Below, in pieces: positions 8,734-17,319 of a stretch of DNA of 64,000 nucleotides. Position 1 is the stretch's first letter. Each line of letters begins with the position of its first letter. This stretch comes from Burkholderia diffusa (lineage in GTDB: Bacteria; Pseudomonadota; Gammaproteobacteria; Burkholderiales; Burkholderiaceae). A model generated the notes under the pieces. It saw only the letters and a program-made list of their open reading frames with translations, had not been told where the DNA came from and ran no database searches. The translations under genes and the position numbers were made by a program. Location of the stretch: positions 37,866 through 101,865 of the forward strand of contig NZ_CABVPN010000030.1 of the NCBI RefSeq assembly GCF_902499115.1, written 5' to 3'.

Positions 8734-8806
8734 ATTGAATGACCTACCGGGACAATATCGGTTTCGTGCGACCTGCGCGCCTGCCGTTTCCGAATCAATA
8801 TCCCCG

Positions 8807-9850
8807 ATGGTCCGTCCCCGTTTTCTTCCCGACAACTTCACGCTCGCGCTCGTCGGCACCGTCGTGCTCGCGAGCCTGCTGCCGTGCCGCGGCCCGGCCG
8901 CCCATGCGTTCAACTGGGCAACCAACATCGCGGTTGGCCTGCTGTTCTTCCTGCACGGCGCGAAGCTGTCGCGCGAGGCTGTCGTCGCGGGCGCGACCCA
9001 CTGGCGGCTGCATGCGGTCGTGCTGCTCAGCACGTTCGCGCTGTTCCCGCTGCTCGGCCTCGCGCTGAAGCCCGTGCTGCAGCCGCTCGTCACGCCTGCG
9101 CTCTACGCCGGCGTGCTGTTTCTGTGCACGCTGCCGTCGACCGTCCAGTCGTCGATCGCGTTCACGTCGATCGCGAAGGGCAACGTGCCGGCCGCCGTGT
9201 GCGCGGCGTCCGCGTCGAGCCTGCTCGGAATCTTCGTGACGCCGGCGCTCGTCGGGCTGATGATCACGTCTCAGTCGGCCGCGGCCGCGTCGCCGTGGAG
9301 CACCGTCGGGAGCATCGTGATGCAGTTGCTCGTGCCGTTCGTCGCCGGCCAGCTGCTGCGGCCCGTGATCGGCGGCTGGATCGAACGCAATCGCGGCGTG
9401 CTGCGCTTCGTCGACCAGGGCTCGATCCTGCTCGTCGTCTACGTCGCGTTCAGCGAGGCCGTGAACCAGGGGCTGTGGCACCAGATGCCGGCGCGCGCGC
9501 TCGGCGGCCTGCTGGTCGTCAACGTCGTGCTGCTCGTGATCGCGCTGGTGCTGACCACGTTTGTCAGCAAGCGGCTCGGCTTCAACCGCGCCGACCAGAT
9601 CACGATCATCTTCTGCGGCTCGAAGAAGAGCCTCGCGGCCGGCGTGCCGATGGCGAAGGTGATCTTCTCCGCGCAGGCGGTCGGCGCGATCGTGCTGCCG
9701 CTGATGCTGTTCCACCAGATCCAGTTGATGGCGTGCGCGGCGCTCGCGCAGCGCTGGGGCGCGCGCGACATGCGCGGCGAGCGTGACGGCGACGAGGGGG
9801 CGGCCGGTGCCGCACGCGGACGCGGTGCGCTGAGCGCGGGCAAGCGCTGA
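8807..9850 (+). CDS. SBF-like bile acid:sodium symporter family transporter (YfeH type)
   Basis: 347 residues, almost entirely hydrophobic with about ten predicted transmembrane helices, matching the SBF-like (DUF4137/YfeH) branch of the bile acid:Na+ symporter superfamily. Family-like segments include NIAVGLLFFLHGAKLSRE near residue 37 and the FCGSKKSLAAGVPMA motif near residue 270. The ATG at 8807 is chosen because the family sequence begins there; a TTG-initiated extension from 8735 adds unlikely residues. No strong ribosome site is visible at either. The C-terminus is a charged cytoplasmic tail (MRGERDGDEG). The substrate is unknown; relatives move organic anions. It is transcribed in the same direction as the c-di-GMP gene 278 bases downstream. 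Confidence 0.88.
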   Translation: MVRPRFLPDNFTLALVGTVVLASLLPCRGPAAHAFNWATNIAVGLLFFLHGAKLSREAVVAGATHWRLHAVVLLSTFALFPLLGLALKPVLQPLVTPALYAGVLFLCTLPSTVQSSIAFTSIAKGNVPAAVCAASASSLLGIFVTPALVGLMITSQSAAAASPWSTVGSIVMQLLVPFVAGQLLRPVIGGWIERNRGVLRFVDQGSILLVVYVAFSEAVNQGLWHQMPARALGGLLVVNVVLLVIALVLTTFVSKRLGFNRADQITIIFCGSKKSLAAGVPMAKVIFSAQAVGAIVLPLMLFHQIQLMACAALAQRWGARDMRGERDGDEGAAGAARGRGALSAGKR

Positions 9851-9924
9851 CGCGGGAGGCCGCGCGGCCGGCACGGCTGGCCGCGCGGATGCATTCGCGT
9901 CTTTCTCGTTCCGCTTCTTCCGTT

Positions 9925-9985
9925 TCCTCCGCTTCCTCCGCTTCCTCCGCTTCCTCCGCTTCCTCCGCTTCCTCCGCTTCCTCCG
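9925..9985 (+). repeat. 9-bp tandem repeat (TCCTCCGCT) at the 5' side of the c-di-GMP gene
   Basis: Six perfect head-to-tail copies of TCCTCCGCT at 9925-9978, a partial seventh copy to 9985, and degenerate copies just upstream (9907-9924). The unit is three codons long and lies in frame with the downstream EAL gene. If translation began at an ATG at 9889 it would encode a Ser-Ser-Ala repeat. With the preferred start at 10129 it lies in the 278-base intergenic or leader region. Such arrays vary in copy number between strains in other loci; variation here is inference. Confidence 0.9.
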
Positions 9986-10128
9986 TCGCACCGCCCCCGT
10001 CCACCCAACGCGATGCATGCACCATCAACGCGCATCGCGTCACGAAATCTTCATTCAATTCTTCGCACACGCTGCCGTTAAAGTCGGGCGTCCCGTCGCC
10101 TCGGCCGCCCTCACCCTCACCCTCGCCC

Positions 10129-11973
10129 ATGCCCGCGCCCCATCCCGACTCGTCCACCGCCCACACCACGCGCCTGATCGTGGAGCGTGCGCTCGCGGCC
10201 GTGTTCCAGCCGATCGTCGACCTCGGGTCGGGGACGGTCGTCGGCTACGAAGGCCTGATCCGCGGCCCGCGCGGCACCGACCTCGAGGCGCCCGCCGCGC
10301 TGTTCGCGCAGGCCGCGCGCGAAGGCGCGACCATCGCGCTCGAACAGGCCGCCGCGCTCACCTGCCTCGACGCGTTCGCGGCGCTCGGCTGCGACGGCAA
10401 GCTGTTCCTCAATTTCAGCGCCGGCACGATCCTGCAGCTCGCCAGCGAACGCGAGCGCGCGCGCGCGCGCCAGTTTCTCGGCCGCGCGCGGATCGGCGCG
10501 GAGCGCATCGTGATCGAGCTGACCGAGCAGAACGCGATACTGGATGTCGCGCACATCGGGCCGGCGGTCGCGTCGCTGCGCGACGCCGGCATCCAGTTCG
10601 CGCTCGACGACTACGGCACCGCCAACGCGAGCATGAACCTGTGGCTGCGCCTGCAGCCGGACGTCGTGAAGGTTGACCGCTTCTTCATTCACGACATCTC
10701 GCGCGACCCGCTCAAGTTCGAGGCCGTGAAGGCCATGCAGCACTTCGCGCAGGCGAGCGGCGCGCGACTGATCGCGGAAGGCATCGAGAACGAATGCGAC
10801 CTGATCGTCGTGCGCGACATGGGCATCTGCTGCGTGCAGGGCTTCCTGCTCGGCCGGCCGGACGCGCAGCCGTCGCGGGTCGTCGCGCCGGCCGCGCGCG
10901 ATGCGATCCGCGCGCCGCACATCGCGGTGTTTCCCGGCGCGACGCGCACCGTGCGGCCGGCCGGCACGATCGCCGCGAAAATGCTCGTCGCCGCGCCGCC
11001 GCTGCCGCGCGACGCGACCAGCAACGACGTGCTCGACCTGTTCAACCGGATGCCCGACCTGCATGCGGTCGCGCTCGTCGAACACGGGCGGCCGGTCGCG
11101 CTCGTGAATCGCCGCGGCTTCATCGACCGCTTCGCGCTGCCGTATCACCGCGAGGTGTTCGGAAAGAAACCGTGCCTGCAGTTCGCGAACGATGCGCCGC
11201 TGATGATCGACAACGCGACGACGTTCGAGCAACTCGCGACGCTGCTCGCGAGCCACGACCAGCGCTATCTCGCGGACGGCTTCGTGATCACCGAACACGG
11301 CCGCTACGTCGGGCTCGGCACCGGCGAGAGCCTCGTGCGCGCGGTGACCGAGATGCGCATCGAAGCCGCGCGCTACGCGAACCCGCTGACCTTCCTGCCC
11401 GGCAACATTCCGATCAGCGCGCACATCGACCGCCTGCTCCAGCGCGACGCCGGCTTTCATGCGTGCTACGTCGACCTGAACCAGTTCAAGCCGTTCAACG
11501 ACCAGTACGGCTACTGGCAGGGCGACGAGGTGCTGAAGTTTGCCGCGACGGTGCTGGCCGGCGTGTGCGACCCGCAGCGCGACTTTCTCGGGCACGTCGG
11601 CGGCGACGATTTCCTCGTGCTGTTCCAGCGCGACGACTGGCACGCGCGCGCGACCGACGCGATCGCGCGCTTCAACGAAGGCGCGCAGCGCTTCTACACG
11701 CAGGCCGACCGGCAGGCAGGCGGGCTGCGCGGCGAGGACCGCCACGGCAACCCGGCGTTCTTCGGCTTCGTGACGATGGCGATCGGCGCGGTCGGCGTGC
11801 CGGCGGGTGCGCACGGCGCGATGCGCTATGGCAGCGACGAGATCGCGTCGGTCGCGGCGCTCGCGAAGCGGCGCGCGAAACAGCAGCCGGGCGGGCTCGC
11901 GGTCGTCGATCTCGATTCAGGCCGCGCGGCGCTGCGCGATCGCGGCGGGCCGCCGCACGCGGCGGCGGGCTGA
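10129..11973 (+). CDS. EAL-CBS-GGDEF c-di-GMP signalling protein
   Basis: 614 residues from the ATG at 10129; an ATG at 9889 gives 694 with a Ser/Ala/Pro-rich leader. Order: EAL phosphodiesterase domain (about 15-245), paired CBS domains (about 285-405), GGDEF domain (about 415-590). The EAL site looks competent: EGL in place of EAL (41-43) with Arg46, Asn95, Glu130, Asp160-Asp161, Lys181-x-Asp183 and AEGIE (216-220). The GGDEF signature reads GGDDF (491-495), which makes cyclase activity doubtful, so net c-di-GMP hydrolysis is the better guess. CBS domains usually bind adenosyl nucleotides. No membrane segment, so cytosolic. It has no operon partner. The 9-bp repeat upstream could alter expression or a linker. 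Confidence 0.9.
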   Translation: MPAPHPDSSTAHTTRLIVERALAAVFQPIVDLGSGTVVGYEGLIRGPRGTDLEAPAALFAQAAREGATIALEQAAALTCLDAFAALGCDGKLFLNFSAGTILQLASERERARARQFLGRARIGAERIVIELTEQNAILDVAHIGPAVASLRDAGIQFALDDYGTANASMNLWLRLQPDVVKVDRFFIHDISRDPLKFEAVKAMQHFAQASGARLIAEGIENECDLIVVRDMGICCVQGFLLGRPDAQPSRVVAPAARDAIRAPHIAVFPGATRTVRPAGTIAAKMLVAAPPLPRDATSNDVLDLFNRMPDLHAVALVEHGRPVALVNRRGFIDRFALPYHREVFGKKPCLQFANDAPLMIDNATTFEQLATLLASHDQRYLADGFVITEHGRYVGLGTGESLVRAVTEMRIEAARYANPLTFLPGNIPISAHIDRLLQRDAGFHACYVDLNQFKPFNDQYGYWQGDEVLKFAATVLAGVCDPQRDFLGHVGGDDFLVLFQRDDWHARATDAIARFNEGAQRFYTQADRQAGGLRGEDRHGNPAFFGFVTMAIGAVGVPAGAHGAMRYGSDEIASVAALAKRRAKQQPGGLAVVDLDSGRAALRDRGGPPHAAAG

Positions 11974-12322
11974 ACGGCGGGCGGTTGCCGCAGGCAAGCG
12001 CGCTGCCGGCCGGTGCGGACGGCGGTGCCGGCGCCGCGCACCTGCGCCGGCCCCCAATCGACTCCGGGCAACGGCCTGCCGTTCGTCCGTCGCGGACCGG
12101 GCATCCGAACGCGTGCGCCTCGTCCGCCCCGCCGGCATCGCCCCTTTCCATGCGATCACCTTGCCTTTTCCGCGTTTTGTTTAGTATTTTTAGTAACGTC
12201 GTTTTCGCAGATTAGCGCGTAAAAACCCGTTATTTCCGGGTATTCCCCGGTTATCCGGCCCGAATTTGGCGCCGTGTTTTACTATACAATCGCCATCATC
12301 CTAAACAAACCGGACCCGAACG
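11974..12322. other. 349-base non-coding region before the LacI operon
   Basis: The first 150 bases are GC-rich and contain a U-less hairpin (CCGGCGC / GCGCCGG, 12028-12034 and 12044-12050) that may help end the c-di-GMP transcript. From about 12165 the composition turns AT-rich. It holds ACCCG-N7-CGGGT (12225-12241) and a -10-like TACAAT (12285-12290) shortly before the LacI start. The promoter and an operator for the LacI protein are expected here, but no well-spaced -35 box is evident. Confidence 0.5.
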
Positions 12323-13342
12323 ATGGGCACCACCATTCGCGACGTAGCGCGGGCGGCAGAGGTCTCGATCGGCACCGTCTCCCGTGCGCTGAAAAACCAG
12401 CCGGGCCTGTCGGAAGCCACGCGGGCGCGCGTCGTCGAGATCGCGCAGCACCTCGGCTACGACCCGGCCCAGTTGCGCCCGCGCATCCGCCGGCTCACCT
12501 TCCTGCTGCACCGCCAGCACAACCGCTTTCCCGCCAGCCCGTTCTTCTCGCACGTGCTGCACGGCGTCGAGGACGCGTGCCGCGAGCGCGGCATCGTGCC
12601 GACGCTGCTCACGGTCGGCCCGAACGACGACGTGTTGCGCCAGATGCGCCCGCACGCGCCCGACGCGATCGCGGTGGCCGGCTTCATCGAGCCCGAGACG
12701 ATCGAAGCGCTCGCCGCGACCGGCCGACCGCTCGTGCTGATCGACCTGTGGGCGCCCGGCCTGCGCTCGGTGAACATCGACAACGCGACGGGCGCGGCGC
12801 TCGCGATGCGCCACCTGCTCGCCATCGGCCGCTCGCGGATCGCGTTCATCGGCGGCTCGGCCGCGCACTTCAGCATCGCGCAGCGCGCGATCGGCTACCG
12901 CCGCGCGTTCTTCGAGGCCGGGAGGCTGTTCGATCCCGCGTACGAAGTGACGATCGACGCCGGGCTCGACCCCGACACCGGCGCCGCGCGCGCGATGCAG
13001 CAGCTGCTCGACGCGCCCGGCCCACGCCCGGACGCCGTGTTCGCGTACAACGACGCCGCCGCGCTGGCCGCGCAGCGCGTGTGCATCGCGCGCGGCGTGC
13101 GGATTCCGGAAGACATCGCGATCGTCGGCTTCGACGACATCCCGGCCGCCGCGCACGCGAACCCGCCGCTCACGACGCTCGCCGTCGACAAGGAAGCGCT
13201 CGGCCGCCGCGGCGTCGAACTGCTGCTCGCCGAATCGCCCGAGCGCACCGAGATCTCCCTGCCCGTCGAACTGATCGTACGGGCCAGCAGCCAGCCCGCC
13301 GGCTCACCGGCACTCGATACCGCCACGGTCACCGAATCATGA
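12323..13342 (+). CDS. LacI-family transcriptional regulator
   Basis: 339 residues. The N-terminal HTH (TIRDVARAAEVSIGTVSRALK, near residues 3-24) and hinge are classical LacI. A periplasmic-binding-protein-like sugar-sensing core spans about 60-330, with FAYNDAAALAAQR and IAIVGFDDIPAA motifs. It is the first gene of a three-gene unit whose stop and start codons overlap, so it most likely controls its own operon in response to the sugar handled by the isomerase and kinase that follow. The AT-rich region in front probably carries an autoregulatory operator. Confidence 0.93.
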   Translation: MGTTIRDVARAAEVSIGTVSRALKNQPGLSEATRARVVEIAQHLGYDPAQLRPRIRRLTFLLHRQHNRFPASPFFSHVLHGVEDACRERGIVPTLLTVGPNDDVLRQMRPHAPDAIAVAGFIEPETIEALAATGRPLVLIDLWAPGLRSVNIDNATGAALAMRHLLAIGRSRIAFIGGSAAHFSIAQRAIGYRRAFFEAGRLFDPAYEVTIDAGLDPDTGAARAMQQLLDAPGPRPDAVFAYNDAAALAAQRVCIARGVRIPEDIAIVGFDDIPAAAHANPPLTTLAVDKEALGRRGVELLLAESPERTEISLPVELIVRASSQPAGSPALDTATVTES

Positions 13343-14619
13343 ACATGCCCCCGGTCCAATCCCGCACGGCCGCGCCGGCCGCTCACGCGCAAGCGGCACC
13401 GTTCGTCGCGAGCTTCCGCGAGCCGTCGTTCCTGCTGTCGCACATCGAGGACACGCTGCGCTTCTACGCGCAGAACGCGTTCGACCCGACGGGCGGCTTC
13501 TACCATTACTTCCGCGACGACGGCAGCATCTACAACCGCACGTCGCGGCACCTGGTCAGCAGCTGCCGGTTCGTCTTCAACTACGCGATGGCGTACCGGC
13601 ATTTCGGCGATCCGCGCCACCTCGACTACGCACGCCACGGGCTGCGCTTCCTGCGCGACGCGCACTGGGATGAAGCGCTGCAGGGCTACGACTGGGAACT
13701 CGACTGGCGCGACGGCGCGAAACGCGCGACGCTCGACGGCACGCGCCACTGCTACGGGCTCGCGTTCGTGCTGCTGGCGGCCGCGCACGCTGCGATGGCC
13801 GGCATCGATGAAGCGCGCGCGCTGATCGCGTCGACCTACGAGCTCGCCGAGCACCGCTTCTGGGACGCGGCCGCCGGCCTCTATGCGGACGACGCGACGC
13901 CGAACTGGAACGTGTCGTCGTACCGCGGCCAGAACGCGAACATGCACATGACGGAAGCGCTGCTCGCGGCGTACGAGGCGACCGGCCATCTCACCTATCT
14001 CGATCGCGCGGAAAAGCTCGCGACCCACATCACGCGGCGCCAGGCTTCGCTGTCGGGCGGCCTCGTGTGGGAGCACTACCATGCGGACTGGTCGGTCGAC
14101 TGGGACTACAACAAGGAGGACAGCTCGAACATCTTCCGTCCGTGGGGCTTCCAGCCCGGGCACCAGACCGAATGGGCGAAGCTGCTGCTGATCCTGGAGC
14201 GGCACCGCCCGCTCGACTGGCTCGTGCCGCGCGCGGCCGAGCTGTTCGACGCGGCGCTCACGCATGCGTGGGACGCCGATCACGGCGGCCTCTGCTACGG
14301 CTTCGGCCCCGACTTCACGATCTGCGACCACAACAAGTATTTCTGGGTGCAGGCGGAAACCTTCGCGGCGGCCGCGATGCTCGGCGCGCGCACCGGCAGC
14401 GAGCGCTTCTGGGACTGGTACGACGAGATCTGGCGCTACAGCTGGACGCATTTCGTCGATCACCGCTACGGCGCGTGGTACCGGATCCTCACCTGCGACA
14501 ACCGCAAGTACAGCGACGAGAAGAGCCCGGCCGGCAAGACCGACTATCACACGATGGGCGCATGCTACGACGTGCTCGCGACCCTCGCGCGCGCGGCGCG
14601 CAGCGAGCCGACGCAATGA
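13339..14619 (+). CDS. AGE-family sugar isomerase/epimerase (mannose isomerase-like)
   Basis: 426 residues of the N-acylglucosamine 2-epimerase (AGE) family, an (alpha/alpha)6 barrel. Segments around GFQPGHQTEWAK (His275) and KTDYHTMGACYD (His404) carry the two histidines that act as acid/base in YihS-type aldose-ketose isomerases; FWVQAETFAA near 335 also fits. The ATG overlaps the LacI stop (ATGA), and the kinase start overlaps this gene's stop. The following PfkB kinase suggests D-mannose to D-fructose conversion before phosphorylation, as for mannose isomerases; an epimerase role remains possible. Cytoplasmic, with no transporter in the operon. Confidence 0.87.
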   Translation: MNMPPVQSRTAAPAAHAQAAPFVASFREPSFLLSHIEDTLRFYAQNAFDPTGGFYHYFRDDGSIYNRTSRHLVSSCRFVFNYAMAYRHFGDPRHLDYARHGLRFLRDAHWDEALQGYDWELDWRDGAKRATLDGTRHCYGLAFVLLAAAHAAMAGIDEARALIASTYELAEHRFWDAAAGLYADDATPNWNVSSYRGQNANMHMTEALLAAYEATGHLTYLDRAEKLATHITRRQASLSGGLVWEHYHADWSVDWDYNKEDSSNIFRPWGFQPGHQTEWAKLLLILERHRPLDWLVPRAAELFDAALTHAWDADHGGLCYGFGPDFTICDHNKYFWVQAETFAAAAMLGARTGSERFWDWYDEIWRYSWTHFVDHRYGAWYRILTCDNRKYSDEKSPAGKTDYHTMGACYDVLATLARAARSEPTQ

Positions 14620-15524
14620 GCGGCGGCACCTTTCCGGCCTTCGTGTCGGCGGGCGACATCCTGACCGACATGGTGCGCGCGGGCGACGCGCAGTGGACCT
14701 CGGTGCCGGGCGGCGCCGGCTGGAACGTCGCGCGCGCGGTCGCGCGGCTCGGCGTGCCGAGCGCGCTCGCGGGCGCGATCGGCGAAGACTGCTTCTCCGA
14801 CGTGCTGTGGCGTACCAGCGAGGCGGCCGGGCTCGACCTGCGCTTCCTGCAGCGGGTGCCGCGTGCGCCGCTGCTCGCGATCGTCCACGAGACGCGGCCG
14901 CCTGCGTACTTCTTCATCGGCGAAGCGAGCGCGGATCTCGCGTTCGACCCGGCGCGGCTGCCGGCCGGCTGGGCCGGACACGTGAAGTGGGCGCACTTCG
15001 GCTGCATCAGCCTCGTGCGCGAACCGCTCGCGAGCACGCTCGTCGCGCTCGCGGCCGACCTGCACGCGCGTGGCGTGAAGATCAGCTTCGATCCGAACTA
15101 CCGGAACCTGATGACGGCCGCGTACCGGCCGACGCTCGAGAAGATGGCCGCGCTCGCCGACCTGATCAAGGTGTCCGACGAGGACCTGCGCCACCTGTTC
15201 GGCGGCGACGGCCCCGATGCGGTCGCGGCGGTGCGCGCGCTGAATCCGCGCGCGGCCGTGCTCGTCACGCGCGGCGCGCAGGCGGCCACGCTTTACGCGG
15301 ACGGCGACGTGCTCGAGGCCAGCCCGCCGCGCGTCGAGGTGGTCGACACCGTCGGCGCGGGCGACGCGTCGATCGGCGGCATGCTGTTCAGCCTGATGGC
15401 CGCGCCGCAGCGGTCGTGGCGCGAGCATCTCGCGTTCGCGCTCGCGGCGGGCGCCGCCGCGTGCCGGCATACGGGCGCGCATGCGCCGACGCTCGACGAG
15501 GTCGTCGCGCTGCTCGAACGGTGA
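14616..15524 (+). CDS. PfkB-family carbohydrate kinase (fructokinase-like)
   Basis: 302 residues, ribokinase fold. The N-terminal PGGAGWNVARAVARLG substrate loop (31-46) and the C-terminal DTVGAGDASIGG signature (244-255, catalytic base Asp250) are intact. It phosphorylates a sugar, probably fructose, given the AGE-type isomerase immediately upstream with a 4-base overlap. No lid insertions or extra domains. It is the last gene of the LacI-isomerase-kinase unit. The substrate is inferred from context only. Confidence 0.9.
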   Translation: MSGGTFPAFVSAGDILTDMVRAGDAQWTSVPGGAGWNVARAVARLGVPSALAGAIGEDCFSDVLWRTSEAAGLDLRFLQRVPRAPLLAIVHETRPPAYFFIGEASADLAFDPARLPAGWAGHVKWAHFGCISLVREPLASTLVALAADLHARGVKISFDPNYRNLMTAAYRPTLEKMAALADLIKVSDEDLRHLFGGDGPDAVAAVRALNPRAAVLVTRGAQAATLYADGDVLEASPPRVEVVDTVGAGDASIGGMLFSLMAAPQRSWREHLAFALAAGAAACRHTGAHAPTLDEVVALLER

Positions 15525-15622
15525 CGGGACGATGACGGCGCGCTGATCGGTCGCCGATTAGCGGCGCTGTACATGCTGCGCCGCAGTGCTACGATGAAGT
15601 GTCCTATTGCGGGAGAGGCACG

Positions 15623-15844
15623 ATGGACACGAACACGTTCACGAAAGGCATCTACACGGCCAAGGCGCATACGCAGCACGCCGCCAACGGACAGTTCCAG
15701 GGTTACGTGATCCTCGCCCGGGACGACGGCGACGAGACGGAGAACATGCGCTACGACGTCCACACGACGAGTCCGAGCGAGGAAGAGGCGTTCGACGAAG
15801 CGAAGGCGCTCGCGCACCGGATCCTCGGCGAAATCGAACTGTAA
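15623..15844 (+). CDS. Small protein of unknown function
   Basis: 73 residues. The ATG at 15623 has a good ribosome site (GGGAGAGG, 5 bases before). It is acidic in its second half (DDGDETENM, SEEEAFDEAK) and ends in a predicted helix (EAFDEAKALAHRILGEIEL). No cysteine, signal peptide or membrane segment. I do not recognise a family. It begins 98 bases after the kinase stop and may have its own promoter. The good codon use and ribosome site support a real gene. Confidence 0.75.
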   Translation: MDTNTFTKGIYTAKAHTQHAANGQFQGYVILARDDGDETENMRYDVHTTSPSEEEAFDEAKALAHRILGEIEL

Positions 15845-15907
15845 CGCGCCGAACCATCCCACGCGCGCCGCGGCCCGGTCGCGGCGCGCCGCCGCATTCG
15901 GCGCGGC

Positions 15908-16102
15908 TCAGAGCAGCCGCGCCACCATCGACACCAGCATCGTCAGCACCAGCGTCGACATGAACGGGAACGGGTAGCGCCGCCCGCCGAGCGTCAGCGT
16001 GACGTCGCCCGGCATCCGCCCGATGCCGAACTTGCCGAGCCACGGCCAGCAGCGCGTCAGGATCATCACCGCGACGAACGACGCCATCAGCCAGCGCAGC
16101 AT
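15908..16102 (-). CDS. DUF2905 small membrane protein
   Basis: 64 residues with two hydrophobic helices (MLRWLMASFVAVMILTRCW and STLVLTMLVSMVARLL) separated by the short GKFGIGRMPGDVTL stretch and the FPFMST motif that mark DUF2905. It is probably an inner-membrane hairpin protein of unknown function. It starts 13 bases downstream of the stop of the MidA-like methyltransferase gene on the same strand, so the two are likely co-transcribed. Confidence 0.88.
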   Translation of the reverse strand: MLRWLMASFVAVMILTRCWPWLGKFGIGRMPGDVTLTLGGRRYPFPFMSTLVLTMLVSMVARLL

Positions 16103-16115
16103 CCCGGGCTCCCCG

Positions 16116-17306
16116 TCAGAGCGCGTGCGAGCGGTCGCCGCGCGCGAAGGCGTCGAGCGTGCCGTCGATCCCGCGCGAGAACGCGATCACCTTGAACAAC
16201 TCGCCCATCTCCGCTTCCGAGATCAGCTTCTGCACCGCGTTCGCGGCCGGCAGGAACTGGTGGATGTCGGAAGGATCGATCGCGGCCAGCGCGTCGGTGA
16301 TGCCTGCGTTCAACAGGAAGCGCGCCTGCGACGTGTAGCCGAGCAGGTCGGCGCCGGTCGCGACGCCCGCGTCGTAGATGCCCGTGAATTCGACGTGTGC
16401 GGTGATGTCCTGCAGCCCCGGGTACAGGAATGCGTCGTCATGCGCGTGATGGCGGTAGTGGCACATCAGCGTGCCGCGGTCGCGCTGCGGATGGTAGTAC
16501 TCGTGCGCGGGGAACCCGTAGTCGACCAGCAGCACCGCGCCACGCCCGAGCATCGTGCACACGGTACGCGTGAACGCCAGCGCGGCTTCGTGCGTCTCGG
16601 TCACGTAGCCGTCGTCGACGTCGAGCGTCGCGAGCACCGGCGGCAGGCCGGCCGCGCCGGCGGGCCGGTCGTCGAACACGAACGCGTGCCGCGCGTCGAG
16701 CGCGACGCCGCGCTCGAGCCACACGCCGCCCGCCTTCGCGAAGAGGCGCACCGGCATCGCGTCGAGCACCTCGTTGCCGACCACGACGCCGTCGAAGCGC
16801 TCGGGCAGCGCGTCGAGCCAGCGCACCTTCGCGGCGAGCGCCGGCGCGGCCGCCGCAATCGTGTCGCGCTGCCGTTCGCGCAGTTCGCCGGACAGGTCGA
16901 CGATCAGGTATTCGTCGAGCTCGACGCCGAGCGCATCGAGCGCCGCGAGCAGCCCGGCCGCGAGCTTGCCCGTGCCCGCGCCGAACTCCATCACGCGGCG
17001 CGTGCCGCTTGCCGCCAGCGCTTGCGCGACGGGATTCGCGAGCGTCTGCGCGAACAGCGGCGACAGCTCGGGGGCCGTCACGAAGTCGCTGCCGTCGTCG
17101 GCGCGGCGGCCGAACTTGCGCGCGCCGCCGCTGTAATAGCCGAGGCCGGGCGCATACAGCGCGCGCTCCATGAAGCGGTCGAACGGCAGCCAGCCGCCGG
17201 CCGCCGCGATCTCGTCGCGCAGTTGCGCGGCAAGGGTTTCGGACTGCGCGAGCGCGTCAGGGCCGGGAGCAGGTAAACTAGCGGGTTCGTGAGCTTTCGG
17301 GTTCAT
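16116..17306 (-). CDS. SAM-dependent methyltransferase, MidA/NDUFAF7 family
   Basis: 396 residues. Family signatures are LPFDRFMERALYAPGLGYY near residue 40, the SAM-binding loop EFGAGTGKLA near 120, and GNEVLDAMPV near 185, as in NDUFAF7/MidA arginine methyltransferases that modify a complex I subunit in mitochondria. The target in bacteria is not established. The start at 17306 (MNPKAHEP) is chosen; the open frame runs on to 17699 but that part is antisense to the divergent SDR-like gene. It is divergent from that gene with only 13 bases between starts, and is followed by DUF2905. Confidence 0.88.
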   Translation of the reverse strand: MNPKAHEPASLPAPGPDALAQSETLAAQLRDEIAAAGGWLPFDRFMERALYAPGLGYYSGGARKFGRRADDGSDFVTAPELSPLFAQTLANPVAQALAASGTRRVMEFGAGTGKLAAGLLAALDALGVELDEYLIVDLSGELRERQRDTIAAAAPALAAKVRWLDALPERFDGVVVGNEVLDAMPVRLFAKAGGVWLERGVALDARHAFVFDDRPAGAAGLPPVLATLDVDDGYVTETHEAALAFTRTVCTMLGRGAVLLVDYGFPAHEYYHPQRDRGTLMCHYRHHAHDDAFLYPGLQDITAHVEFTGIYDAGVATGADLLGYTSQARFLLNAGITDALAAIDPSDIHQFLPAANAVQKLISEAEMGELFKVIAFSRGIDGTLDAFARGDRSHAL

Positions 17307-17319
17307 CCCGGCATTGTAA

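Noticed and set aside
8735..9850. TTG start at 8735 for the SBF transporter
   Set aside because: The extra 24 residues are hydrophilic, not family-like, and would overlap the operator-like repeats.
9913..9990. A CRISPR-like array
   Set aside because: The units are 9 bases, directly abutting, with no spacers; it is a minisatellite.
12260..12300. A full sigma-70 promoter before the LacI gene
   Set aside because: The -10-like TACAAT has no -35 box at 16-18 bases; only noted within the non-coding entry.
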